The position numbers and the translations under genes were made by a program. From NCBI GenBank assembly GCA_030684835.1, contig JAUXWZ010000189.1, positions 1 through 52,910 on the forward strand: DNA of 52,910 nucleotides, given 5' to 3'. Shown here in pieces: positions 1 to 8,455 of the stretch (its first letter is position 1; each line of letters begins with the position of its first letter). The notes under the pieces are model-generated. The model searched no databases, was not told where the DNA came from, and worked only from the letters and a program-made list of their open reading frames with translations. The DNA is from Beijerinckiaceae bacterium. Lineage in GTDB: Bacteria; Pseudomonadota; Alphaproteobacteria; Rhizobiales; Beijerinckiaceae.

Positions 1-72
1 CTGCTAGCGGGCCCTACTTTGTTTGCGACAACCCGCCGCTCGTCTCTCAAGCCCCCGAGCGGCAATCCACAC

Positions 73-101
73 TTGCAAACCGGGGCCCCTGCGCTTATAC
101 G
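73..101 (+). promoter_or_regulatory. Candidate promoter of the tRNA-Glu gene
   Basis: TTGCAA at 73-78 and TATACG at 96-101 are separated by exactly 17 bases, a good fit to a housekeeping sigma-70-type promoter. Transcription would begin near 108, about 28 bases before the tRNA. This rests on consensus match only. Confidence 0.5.
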
Positions 102-135
102 GGCGCTGCTCGCAGCACACACGCAGCGTGAGCCC

Positions 136-211
136 GCTCCCATCGTCTAGCGGTCTAGGACGTCGCCCTTTCACGGCGAAAACAGGGGTTCGATTCCCCT
201 TGGGCGCACCA
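136..211 (+). tRNA. tRNA-Glu (anticodon TTC)
   Basis: The 76-base cloverleaf has a D arm starting GTCTAG, an anticodon stem TCGCC/GGCGA (163-167 with 175-179) and loop CTTTCAC with anticodon TTC at 170-172. The T arm is AGGGG-TTCGATT-CCCCT and the encoded 3' end is CCA at 209-211. The acceptor stem pairs GCTCCCA (136-142) with TGGGCGC (201-207), which leaves a T-C mismatch at the third pair. The gene stands alone with a promoter-like sequence upstream. The identity is secure from the anticodon and overall fold. Confidence 0.95.
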
Positions 212-269
212 CTTTTGCAACTCGCTTGCAGAAGCGACACGGAGAACTGCGCGGCGCCGCGCGTTTTCG

Positions 270-1277
270 CTAGGGTCGGGCAAGCATTTTCTCGGCGTTG
301 CCGCGCAAGATCGCCTGCGCCACCGGGGCGTCAAAACCGCAGGCTGCGATAAATTCGGCTGGCTTGCGATCGCCCACAGGATAATCGGTGCCCAGAACTA
401 TGCGGTCGGCGCCCACCGTTTCCGCGAGTACTCGCAGAGCGCGCGGATCATAGACGCAGCTGTCGTACCAGAGCATTCGCAGATACTCGGCAGGAGGACG
501 TTTCATGTTCTGCCGCGTCGTTGGTTTCTCGATCCAGTTTCGCTCGATGCGGCCCATGTAATAGGGCATGTAGCCGCCGCCGTGCGAGATACAGACGCGC
601 AGTTTCGGAAAGCTTTCAAGTACGCCTTCGTACATGAGGGAAGCGATGGCCATTGCCTCCTCGAAGGACTGGCCGACACTGTTCCAAAGGAAGTGCTTGC
701 GAAAGCGTGGATCGTGATTGCCAGCCGGATGAATGTAGACCAGCGCGCCGAGGGACTCGGCCTCCTCCCAGAAGGGACGCAGGCGCGCATCGCCGATCTC
801 CATTTCGCCCGCCATCGTCGAAATGCCCACGCCCACGAATCCGAGTTCGGTCATCACGCGACGCAATTCGGTCACAGCGAGTTCGGGCGCGTGCAGCGGC
901 ACGCCGCCGATGGCAAGGAACCGAGAAGGCGCGCGCGCAACATGCGCCGCGAGCATGTCGTTGGCGCGCTGCTCCATGGCGAGGCTCTCGTGCGGCGGCG
1001 CATAATAGGTGCACTGGTGAACGACACTCACCGAAAGAATCTGCACACCCACGCCCATTTCATCCATGGCGTCGATGCGCGCATCGACGTCGGCCATGGC
1101 CGCGACGACGGAGTCGGCGCGCTGTGCCGCCTGGGCGCGCATGGCGTCCGTCATCGCAACCCCCTCGGGCGGACGCGTGAAGACCGAATGCGCTTTCGTC
1201 TGTTCGTAGATTTCCGGCATCACGACGTGTGCATGAACGTCTATGAAGCCATCGGCGCCGATGTGTTGGGATTGCAT
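270..1277 (-). CDS. Amidohydrolase-2 / ACMSD-like metal-dependent hydrolase or decarboxylase
   Basis: This 335-aa protein has the amidohydrolase-2 pattern: a metal-binding HxH near the N terminus (His15, His17 in DVHAHVV), the segment YIHPAGNHDP mid-protein, CISHGGGYMPY and a late GTDYPVGD with the expected Asp. Relatives include aminocarboxymuconate-semialdehyde decarboxylase and gamma-resorcylate decarboxylase, which act on aromatic or dicarboxylic intermediates in the cytoplasm. The start is supported by GGAG about eight bases upstream. The gene lies 11 bases downstream of a TctC-type binding protein on the same strand, so the two are probably co-transcribed and may serve uptake and breakdown of one carboxylate. 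The substrate cannot be read from sequence. Confidence 0.85.
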   Translation of the reverse strand: MQSQHIGADGFIDVHAHVVMPEIYEQTKAHSVFTRPPEGVAMTDAMRAQAAQRADSVVAAMADVDARIDAMDEMGVGVQILSVSVVHQCTYYAPPHESLAMEQRANDMLAAHVARAPSRFLAIGGVPLHAPELAVTELRRVMTELGFVGVGISTMAGEMEIGDARLRPFWEEAESLGALVYIHPAGNHDPRFRKHFLWNSVGQSFEEAMAIASLMYEGVLESFPKLRVCISHGGGYMPYYMGRIERNWIEKPTTRQNMKRPPAEYLRMLWYDSCVYDPRALRVLAETVGADRIVLGTDYPVGDRKPAEFIAACGFDAPVAQAILRGNAEKMLARP

Positions 1278-1288
1278 GTCGGCGTCTC

Positions 1289-2278
1289 CTATTCTGGCCT
1301 AATTCCGGCTGCCTTGATCACGCCGGCCCAGCGAACAAGATCATTCGCGATGATTTTTTGCAGCCGCTCGGGCGGGCCGCCGATCACCTGAATCGCCTGG
1401 GCGTCGAGCTTGGCCCTGACGCCCGGATCGTTCAGCATGTCGTTGATCGCGGAGTTGTAACGCTGGATGATACCTGCGGGCGTTCCCGCGGGAGCAAGGA
1501 TGGCCCACCAATTGTCGATGTCGACGCCCGGCGCGCCGGCCTCCGAAAGAGTGGGTACGTCAGGCGCAAGACTGACCCTTTTATCCCCAGACACCGCGAG
1601 CATGACGACGTTGCCGGCCGCCGCGAGCGAACGCGCCTGAATTGCGGGCATGAACATGCCGCCGATATGCCCACCGGCGAGATCCTGCATGGCGCTTGCC
1701 AACTGCCGGTAGGGCACGTGCCTGATCGCGGCGCCCGTCTTCTGCTTGAACAATTCCAGCGCGATATGATGAGGCGCGCCCGGCCCGGGAGAACCAAAGT
1801 TGATCTCGTCGGGCTTCTGCTTTGCGAGTGCGACGAGTTCGGCAATGGTCGTGACGCCAAGCGATTTGTGAACGGCGCAGGCGAAAACAGAATACACGAG
1901 GCCCGCGACCGGCGCGAAATTGGCCACAGGATCATAAGGCACGTTCTTGAAGAGACTTACGTTCATGACGAGCGTGTTGGCGGTGACGAGCATGGTCAAC
2001 CCGTCAGGCGCGGCGCGCGCCACCGCGGCGGCGCCGATATTCCCGCTCGCGCCGACGCGATTATCGACCACGATCGTCTGCTTCCAACGCTGCTGAAGGT
2101 TTTGCGCGACAAGCCGCGCTATCGTGTCTGGGCCGCTGCCTGCGCTGAAGGGAACGATGAAATTGATGTGACTGTCGCCACCGGCTATCTGCGCGCTGGC
2201 TCCACCAGCCGCAATCGCCGCGCTCCCGGCGAAGGCGAGTCGCATCAGATCGCGTCTATCCATCATCGAGCCGACCAT
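1289..2278 (-). CDS. TctC/Bug-family periplasmic carboxylate-binding protein
   Basis: This 329-aa exported protein has an N-terminal signal (RRDLMRLAFAGSAAIAAGGASAQ), possibly twin-arginine because of the RRDLMR run. The mature part starts INFIVPFSAGSGPDTIARL, the usual opening of tripartite tricarboxylate transporter receptors, followed by the family's NIGAAAVARAAPDGLTML and GSPGPGAPHH blocks. Such proteins bind a carboxylate for a TctAB permease, but no tctA or tctB lies in the window. GAGG seven bases upstream supports this start over the two further ATGs just downstream. It precedes an amidohydrolase by 11 bases and probably forms an operon with it. The ligand is unknown. Confidence 0.9.
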   Translation of the reverse strand: MVGSMMDRRDLMRLAFAGSAAIAAGGASAQIAGGDSHINFIVPFSAGSGPDTIARLVAQNLQQRWKQTIVVDNRVGASGNIGAAAVARAAPDGLTMLVTANTLVMNVSLFKNVPYDPVANFAPVAGLVYSVFACAVHKSLGVTTIAELVALAKQKPDEINFGSPGPGAPHHIALELFKQKTGAAIRHVPYRQLASAMQDLAGGHIGGMFMPAIQARSLAAAGNVVMLAVSGDKRVSLAPDVPTLSEAGAPGVDIDNWWAILAPAGTPAGIIQRYNSAINDMLNDPGVRAKLDAQAIQVIGGPPERLQKIIANDLVRWAGVIKAAGIRPE

Positions 2279-2704
2279 TGAAACGCCTCCCCCTCAATTT
2301 GCTGCGTCTTATCCGACATTCGCAAAATGACGGCCGATGCGGCGGAAAACTGACCCGGATTTGATATTTTAACAAGCCTCGACGTTCGGCGAGTGGCCAG
2401 CTTCTACTTTCGGAGGGGTCGGCTTCGCGCGCTCGCTCACAACCTTGGCGACTGTCTGGGCACCCCTCTGTTCAAACAAACCAAGCCACTTCAAATGCCC
2501 ACGCTCGCATCAAGCTGCTGTATCAGCGCGAGAACGCGGAAAACCTTGTCTGGCGATTCCGTATCACGAAGAAGTGCGCGGCTACCCGCAACCGTAAAAT
2601 GCGTATCGCCTCGCTGAGGTTGACGGCTCAGCAAGTCCTATGTTCAATTCCACATCAAAATTGAGGGCCTGATCCTCAGACAACAAGGAAGCGGGGGGAG
2701 ATTT
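2279..2704. other. 426-base intergenic region with a possible LysR-type remnant
   Basis: This divergent gap separates two binding-protein genes and holds no convincing intact gene. A short plus-strand reading frame from 2393 encodes LGTPLFKQT, which resembles the end of the LysR-family helix-turn-helix region (LE-LG-PLF-R-T), but the HTH core is not present and similarity ends within about 40 codons. An A/T-rich patch near 2361-2372 could hold a promoter. A strong ribosome site (GGGGGGAG) precedes the gene at 2705. Only the remnant idea is worth recording, and it is weak. Confidence 0.3.
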
Positions 2705-3721
2705 ATGTCCAGGGGCATTCTATTCGCCATTGCGGCGTGCGCTATTGGGGCTCCGGCAATCGCTGATCCCGTCGCTGATTTCTATCAGGACAAACGCGTA
2801 AACCTGATCGTCTCCTTCGGAACGGGCGGAACCTATGGCCTGTACGGACGGCTCGTAGCGGATCATATCACACAACATTTACCCGGAAATCCGAAGGTGA
2901 TCGTCCAGCATATGCCGGGCGCCGGCGGTATCGTCGCCACAAACCATATGTACAATATCGCGCCCAAAGACGGCACTCACGTTGGCATGTTGTTCAAGGA
3001 CATCGCGCTCGCGCAGGTGGTTCAGCCCAACAGCGTTCGGTACGACGCGCGGAAGCTGAACTGGATCGGCAGCGTCAATCAATACTACGCCGTCGTCATG
3101 ACCTGGGCTGCATCGGGCGCCGAATCCATCGAGGCTGCGCGCAAGCAAGAAGTCATCATGGCTTCGAGCGGACAAGGGCATCACGGTACGGTGCTTTCGC
3201 AAGCCATGAACGAATTACTGGGAACCCGGTTCCGCTCCATCACAGGCTACGACGGCGCTGGCGCGATGCACCTGGCGATGGAGCGAGGGGAGGTTCATGC
3301 GCGCATAGGCTCATGGGAGAGCATCAAGACCGGGCAGGCCGGGTGGATCCGCGACAAGAAAATTCATCTCATCGCGCAGGCTGGCGTTTCCAAATCGGCT
3401 GAACTCCGTGACGTTCCTCTCGTCCTTGATCTTGTGAAAGACCCTGCGGATCGCAGCATGATAGAACTTATCGATTCAGGTTCTGTCGTTGGATGGTCCC
3501 TCTCCATGCCGCCAGATGTTCCCGCAGAGCGCGTAGCTGCATGGCGGGCCGCGTTCGAGAAAATGGTGAAAGACCCGGACTTCCTCGCGGCAGCCAAAAA
3601 GGTCAATGCCGACGTCGATCCGAAAACCGGCAAGGAAATTAGCGAGGTTATTGATCGCGTGCTTTCCAGCAGCCCGGAGGTTTTCGAGCGTACGCGCAAA
3701 ATCGCAAACAGTGCAAAATAA
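2705..3721 (+). CDS. TctC-like (Bug-type) periplasmic binding protein
   Basis: The 338-aa product has a short signal peptide ending near IGAPAIADP. The mature sequence carries the family marks DFYQDKRVNLIVSFGTGG and VIVQHMPGAGGIVATNHMY, followed by APKDGTHVG. It belongs to the tripartite tricarboxylate receptor superfamily, in the branch that opens with a D-F-Y motif, and should bind a small carboxylate or aromatic acid in the periplasm. A GGGGGGAG ribosome site sits just before the ATG. No permease genes are adjacent, and the next gene (3874) is a diverged paralogue with the same opening, which suggests tandem duplication. Confidence 0.85.
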   Translation: MSRGILFAIAACAIGAPAIADPVADFYQDKRVNLIVSFGTGGTYGLYGRLVADHITQHLPGNPKVIVQHMPGAGGIVATNHMYNIAPKDGTHVGMLFKDIALAQVVQPNSVRYDARKLNWIGSVNQYYAVVMTWAASGAESIEAARKQEVIMASSGQGHHGTVLSQAMNELLGTRFRSITGYDGAGAMHLAMERGEVHARIGSWESIKTGQAGWIRDKKIHLIAQAGVSKSAELRDVPLVLDLVKDPADRSMIELIDSGSVVGWSLSMPPDVPAERVAAWRAAFEKMVKDPDFLAAAKKVNADVDPKTGKEISEVIDRVLSSSPEVFERTRKIANSAK

Positions 3722-3873
3722 GCTTATCTTTAAGACGCCGCAGGGACGCCTCGACTTTAGTATTCTAAATAATTTGCCTGTTCTGAATCTGAGATGGTAG
3801 CTTTGTGGGCGCAAGCGACAAACTCTTCAACAAGATCGCTCGTTCGCATTCATGTTCGCCGGGAGGGACGATT

Positions 3874-4917
3874 ATGCTGAAGTCCAATGGATCCATTAAG
3901 CTATGCTTATCAGTGGCCGCCGTCTCGACATTCGCGGTCATGTCGGGAACGCTGAATGCGCAGGCGGACAGCGTCAGAGATTTCTATGCAGGCAAGACGA
4001 TCAGCATCATCACAAGCACGGGGCAGGCGAGCACGTACACAACCTACGCGCAGCTTGTCGCTGAATTTCTAGGGCGTCACATACCGGGGACACCCAACAT
4101 CATCGTGCAGACGATGCCCGGCGCCGGCGGCGTGCGCGCCGCAAGCCACATGGCTCATGTCGCTCCGCAGGATGGCAGCGTACTCGCCACGGTGCATGAA
4201 ACACTCCCTATAGCTCAGGTTTTGAAGCCCGAAAGCGTGAAGTTCGACATGTCGAAGTTCAGGTATATCGGCGTGATGAGCATGATCACAAGCACGCTGA
4301 CGGTCGCTGGCAACAGTCCGGCGACCACGATTGCGGGTGCGCGCGAGAAAGAGGTCATATTAGGATCTACGGGCCCGGGCTCAATCACGCACCAGTTGCC
4401 GACGCTGCTCAATAATATGTACGGCACAAAGTTCAAGCTTGTCGCCGGCTATCAGGCGATGGGAGACATGACGATCGCCATTGAGCGGGGCGAACTGCAC
4501 GGCCGCGCGGGGTCGCTCGTGGGCTGGACGCAGACGCGCGCGAAGGAGGTTGCGGAAGGAAAGTTCGTTCATATGCTGCAGGTGAACTTGAAAAAAGATC
4601 CTGGTCTTCCTGACGTCCCGCTCCTCGTGGACATGGCGCGCAACGATCGGGAACGTACGATCCTTGAATTCATTTCCGCCTCGGCTGTCGTCGGCCGCTC
4701 CATTTTCGCGCCGCCGGGCACGCCGGAAGATCGCGTGATCGCGCTACGTAAAGCCTTTGAAGCAATGATCGTCGATCCGCGGTTCCTCGAAGCGGCGGCC
4801 AAACGCAATCACGAAATCCATCCCGTGTCGGCTGCGGACGTGGAAAAAGCAATCCTGAGGACGGTGTCGGTGCCAAAGGACATCGCCAACGAAGCGCGGC
4901 TGGCCATGGGCGAATAA
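3874..4917 (+). CDS. TctC-like (Bug-type) periplasmic binding protein, paralogue of the preceding gene
   Basis: The 347-aa protein begins with a signal peptide (MLKSNGSIKLCLSVAAVS, with processing near NAQA) and continues RDFYAGKTISIITSTGQ and VQTMPGAGGVRAASHMAH, the same block order as its upstream neighbour. I chose the ATG at 3874 because it follows a GGGAGGGA ribosome site and starts the signal peptide directly. An in-frame GTG at 3805 would add 23 residues that do not look like a leader. The protein should be periplasmic and bind a carboxylate. No TctA/TctB partner is present. A strong hairpin lies downstream. Confidence 0.85.
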   Translation: MLKSNGSIKLCLSVAAVSTFAVMSGTLNAQADSVRDFYAGKTISIITSTGQASTYTTYAQLVAEFLGRHIPGTPNIIVQTMPGAGGVRAASHMAHVAPQDGSVLATVHETLPIAQVLKPESVKFDMSKFRYIGVMSMITSTLTVAGNSPATTIAGAREKEVILGSTGPGSITHQLPTLLNNMYGTKFKLVAGYQAMGDMTIAIERGELHGRAGSLVGWTQTRAKEVAEGKFVHMLQVNLKKDPGLPDVPLLVDMARNDRERTILEFISASAVVGRSIFAPPGTPEDRVIALRKAFEAMIVDPRFLEAAAKRNHEIHPVSAADVEKAILRTVSVPKDIANEARLAMGE

Positions 4918-4954
4918 GGCTGACGGCGACGCCAAGCATGAGTTCTGGGAGGGG

Positions 4955-4988
4955 CCTGCGCGAAGATTATAATCCGCCTTCGCGCAGG
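4955..4988. terminator. Hairpin between convergent genes, likely bidirectional terminator
   Basis: CCTGCGCGAAG (4955-4965) and CTTCGCGCAGG (4978-4988) form a perfect 11-bp stem around a 12-base A/T-rich loop. It sits between the ends of two convergent genes (stops at 4917 and 5040). There is no clear U-tract on either strand, so termination is inferred from position and stem strength. Confidence 0.55.
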
Positions 4989-5039
4989 ACGATATTGAAG
5001 CAGAGATCCTTCGTTGTGGACTTGCGAGAGAGCGAATAC

Positions 5040-6821
5040 CTAGAGGCCGTAGTAGAGATAGATCGCGTAACAAGAGGCCAGCCCGACGATGGTATTCATT
5101 GGCAGGCCAATCTTCACGAAGTCGGTGAAGCGATAGTTTCCGGCGCCGTAGACCAGCGTGTTGGTCTGATATCCGATGGGCGTCGCAAAGCTGGCGCTGG
5201 CCCCGAACATTACCGCGACGACAAGCGCGCGCGGTTCGATGCCCAATTGCTGGCCAAGCCCGATGACGATGGGCGTGAAGATAACCGCAACCGCATTGTT
5301 GGTGACGCATTCTGTCAGAGTCGACGCAAGCGCATAGACGATGAGCAAGGCGAGGAACGGTGACACGCTGGACATAACCGGCGTCACGGCTTCAACAACC
5401 AGCGTCACCGCTCCCGTGTTCTGCAGCCCTTGACCAACGATAAGCATCGAAAAGATCAGGATCAGGATCGCTCCGTCGATCGAGCCCCACGCCTCATCGG
5501 CATCAATGCAGCGCAGGACGAGGATCGCGGCCACCGCGATCATCGCCAGAATGCCGATGTCCATGACGTTGAAGGCGGCGAGCACGACGACGAGGCCAAG
5601 CGCCAGAAGCGCCAGAGGAGCCTTTGTGCGTCGGAAAGCGCGCGCGGTTGACCTCGTGACAGAGACAAGACCGTTCTGGTCCGCCAATTCATCGAGCGCC
5701 TGGGAGGTGCCTTCGAGAAGCAGCCTATCGGCCGGGCGCAACCGCACGTTTCCAAGATCTGGACCGGGAACATGCTTGTGCCTATGAGCACCCAAAACGC
5801 GCACGCCGAACCGGCGGCCCAGCGAAAGGCTTGACAGCAGCGTCCCCTGGCTAAGCCTGCCAGGCGCAACGACGGCTTCGACAGTCATCAAATCGCTTTG
5901 CGCGCCAACCCCGCGACGCTGACCAACGCGTAGGTCGTCTTGCTCGTTGAGGGTCAGGAGTTCGGAAGACTTGGCCAGGATAATTAATGCGTCCCCCTTT
6001 TTCAGAACGACATCCTGAATATCCTTGCGCACGACTATTCCATCCGAGCGGACGCCCGTAATGCGCAGGCCAGGCTGTTTGAGGTCGGCAATTTCTTTGA
6101 TTGGCTTGCCGGTATAATCGCCTTCGGCGAGCACCGTGACTTCCGAGAGAAACTCACCATCGTCGTCGCCGACCAGGTCTCCGCCCTGGTTTCGCCTATC
6201 GGGCAAGAGGAATCGTCCGAGGATCAGCATCGTGAAGATGCCGGTAGTGGCCGCAACCAAACCAATCGGCGTGATCTCGAAGATCGAGAAAGCTTCGAGT
6301 CCGGCCTGACGCGCGACGCCATCTACGAGAAGATTGGTGGAAGTGCCGATAAGTGTCAGCGTTCCGCCGAGAATAGCGGCGTAGGAAAGAGGGATCAGCA
6401 GCCGTGTTGAAGCGATGTCCAGGGCGCTAGCCAGCCGGATCACAATCGGAATGAGAACCAGCACCACGGGCGTGTTGTTCATGAAGGCCGATGCAATCAG
6501 GGCGGCCAAGAGGAAGAATGACAGCGACAGAAGTGGGTGTTTTTTGGCGCGATCCATGACCAGTCCGGCCAAGCTCTCAAGGACGCCGGTCCTCACCAAA
6601 GCTCCGGTCAAAACGAACATTGCAGCGATGGTCAAAGGAGCGGAGTTCGAAAATACCGCCATCGCCTGATTGGTGGGAACAAAGCCCAAAACAATGAAGA
6701 GGGCCGCGCCTGCTGAAGCCGTCACGTCTGCGGGATATTTCTCCCATACGAACATCGCGAACAGCAGAAGGACCAGCCCTAGCGCTACCAGAGCCGCATA
6801 ATCTCCAAAAAGCCCGGCCAT
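5040..6821 (-). CDS. SLC13/DASS-family anion permease with two TrkA-C domains
   Basis: The 593-aa inner-membrane protein has hydrophobic helices at both ends and a central soluble part holding two TrkA-C-like (RCK-C) modules, for example VLAEGDYTGKPIKEIADL and APGRLSQGTLLSSLSLGRRF. Family marks include FMNNTPVVLVLIPIV and, near the end, TECVTNNAVAVIFTPIV. Related permeases move sulfate, di- or tricarboxylates with sodium. I set the start at 6821 because GAGGGGG lies upstream of that ATG and the protein then begins in the first membrane helix. A longer frame to 7088 would add 89 residues of no recognisable character. Given the carboxylate-binding proteins nearby, an organic acid is plausible, but the substrate is not determinable. 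Confidence 0.85.
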   Translation of the reverse strand: MAGLFGDYAALVALGLVLLLFAMFVWEKYPADVTASAGAALFIVLGFVPTNQAMAVFSNSAPLTIAAMFVLTGALVRTGVLESLAGLVMDRAKKHPLLSLSFFLLAALIASAFMNNTPVVLVLIPIVIRLASALDIASTRLLIPLSYAAILGGTLTLIGTSTNLLVDGVARQAGLEAFSIFEITPIGLVAATTGIFTMLILGRFLLPDRRNQGGDLVGDDDGEFLSEVTVLAEGDYTGKPIKEIADLKQPGLRITGVRSDGIVVRKDIQDVVLKKGDALIILAKSSELLTLNEQDDLRVGQRRGVGAQSDLMTVEAVVAPGRLSQGTLLSSLSLGRRFGVRVLGAHRHKHVPGPDLGNVRLRPADRLLLEGTSQALDELADQNGLVSVTRSTARAFRRTKAPLALLALGLVVVLAAFNVMDIGILAMIAVAAILVLRCIDADEAWGSIDGAILILIFSMLIVGQGLQNTGAVTLVVEAVTPVMSSVSPFLALLIVYALASTLTECVTNNAVAVIFTPIVIGLGQQLGIEPRALVVAVMFGASASFATPIGYQTNTLVYGAGNYRFTDFVKIGLPMNTIVGLASCYAIYLYYGL

Positions 6822-7104
6822 AATCCGTCTTGCCCCCTCGAACCCACACCCTAACGCGTGAACGTCGTCGTGGGTCCAACGAAGAAACCATTCTGACTGT
6901 GGTGGCATTTTTTGGATTTGCGCCGTCAGCGCCTCGGGCGGCGCGTTGCTCTTGCATCTGCCGAGCCAGATCAACGATTGAACCAGCGTGGTCTTCACGA
7001 CCAACTGAGCTTCGGCGTATGCCAAAGACGACGATGGCTGGCACAATGGCGCCAGTTTACCTAACGGCTGTTCGATTTTGCCGACCATGCCACCGCGTAT
7101 TGCG

Positions 7105-8388
7105 TTATCTGGCGGTGCGCATTTCCTTCACGCGCTGGGGCGCGTCAGTCCATGCTGGCTTCTGCGTGAAGCGTTTGCGCATGTAGGCTGTGAGGTCGAT
7201 GAGGTCGTCGTCTTTCAGGCTTTGCGCGAAACGGGGCATCGTTTTTTCCGGCGCGCCGGTGGGCGGTTGAACGCCATTCATCACGATGCTGATGAGGTTG
7301 CCGGGGTGGGGCGCGTTCATGGCGGCGCCCAGCGCCAGCGGCGTGGTCTGGCCGCCGCGCTTGTGACAATTGGCGCAGGCGCGGGCGAAGACCGCTTCGC
7401 CACGGCTTTCGCTTTCACCGAGGGTTCCCGCTGGCGCGCCTGCGGAGAACTCTCGGTCGCGCGCGAATTGAATCATCTTCGCTCGTTCACTGGTGTCCGG
7501 CTTTGGTTGCGTGTCGATGAGGTATTCGACCATGGCTTCCACCATGGACTCATCAATCCTCGCGAGATGATTTACGACGGCGGTCATAGGGCCCGCGGCC
7601 ACTCCGTGGTTCTCGTCCCAACCGTCTATGAGGTAATTGGTCAGGCTGTCTCTGGTCCACGTTGCAGGCGCTTTAGCGTGGGCGCCAATGCCCGGCGCAT
7701 GCCATCCGTCCGCTTCTCCGCCAGTAAGCCGAGCGTCGCCTTTGACTGCGCCCAGCGCGTTGCGCGGGGAATGGCAGGCGCCGCAATGGCCGAGCCCTTC
7801 GACGTAGTACGCTCCCTCGTTCCACTTTGCGCTCTTGCTCGGGTCCGGCTTGTAGGGGCCGTTTTCCAGGAAGAGCAGGCTCCATCCTGCAAGGAGCGGG
7901 CGGACGTTGAACGGGAAGCTTAACTCGTTTGTCTTCGCCTGCGCACGCACGGGCTGGCGAGTACTGAAATAGGCGTAGAGCGCTTTCAGATCCGTGTTGT
8001 TGACCTTCGCGTAATGATCGTAGGGAAAGGCGGGATAGAGCATGCCGCCACGCCGATCTACGCCTTCGCGCATGGCGCGGATGAAGGCGTCTTCTCCCCA
8101 CAAGCCGATGCCGGTTTCAGCCTCGGGCGTGATGTTGGTGGAGTAGATGACGCCGAAGGGCGTGTGCAGTCCGTGGCCGCCAGAATAGGGCGGGGCGCCC
8201 GGGCGCGTGTGACAGGCCGCGCAGGCGCCGAGGGCGGCAAGCTTTTCGCCACGCTGTACAAGATCGGCCGGAAAGACGGGTCGCGGCAAGGCGGAGCGCG
8301 CAGGAAGTTCGGCATGGCGTAGCGCGTACGCGAAGAGGCCAGCAGCAAGCAGCGTGAGCGCCGCAGCGAAAATTATCAGAAGGCGCAT
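7105..8388 (-). CDS. Membrane-anchored triheme c-type cytochrome, electron acceptor of the Mo hydroxylase
   Basis: The 427-aa protein has an N-terminal hydrophobic anchor (residues 4-22) and three CxxCH heme sites: CAACH (56-60), CGACH (202-206) and CANCH (338-342). This three-domain form is typical of cytochrome subunits of alcohol, aldehyde or isoquinoline-type dehydrogenases, which pass electrons from a periplasmic enzyme to the respiratory chain. It is the last gene of a minus-strand group with the 2Fe-2S and Mo subunits (10690-11145 and 8456-10687), separated from the Mo subunit gene by 67 bases containing a strong hairpin. The role as electron outlet is inferred from context and from the known order of such operons. 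Confidence 0.88.
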   Translation of the reverse strand: MRLLIIFAAALTLLAAGLFAYALRHAELPARSALPRPVFPADLVQRGEKLAALGACAACHTRPGAPPYSGGHGLHTPFGVIYSTNITPEAETGIGLWGEDAFIRAMREGVDRRGGMLYPAFPYDHYAKVNNTDLKALYAYFSTRQPVRAQAKTNELSFPFNVRPLLAGWSLLFLENGPYKPDPSKSAKWNEGAYYVEGLGHCGACHSPRNALGAVKGDARLTGGEADGWHAPGIGAHAKAPATWTRDSLTNYLIDGWDENHGVAAGPMTAVVNHLARIDESMVEAMVEYLIDTQPKPDTSERAKMIQFARDREFSAGAPAGTLGESESRGEAVFARACANCHKRGGQTTPLALGAAMNAPHPGNLISIVMNGVQPPTGAPEKTMPRFAQSLKDDDLIDLTAYMRKRFTQKPAWTDAPQRVKEMRTAR

Positions 8389-8417
8389 GGACCCGTTCGG
8401 CAGATTTGAAATGGCGG

Positions 8418-8444
8418 TCCGGCGCGCTGTGACGGCGCGCCGGA
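8418..8444. other. Intra-operon hairpin
   Basis: TCCGGCGCGC (8418-8427) and GCGCGCCGGA (8435-8444) form a perfect 10-bp GC-rich stem with a 7-base loop between the Mo-subunit and cytochrome genes. Without a U-tract it is more likely an RNA-processing or stability element, or a partial attenuator, than a full terminator. Confidence 0.4.
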
Positions 8445-8455
8445 ATTTGAGTTTA

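Noticed and set aside
6822-7088. 89-residue N-terminal extension of the SLC13 permease
   Set aside because: No hydrophobic or known segment, and a strong ribosome site precedes the ATG at 6821.
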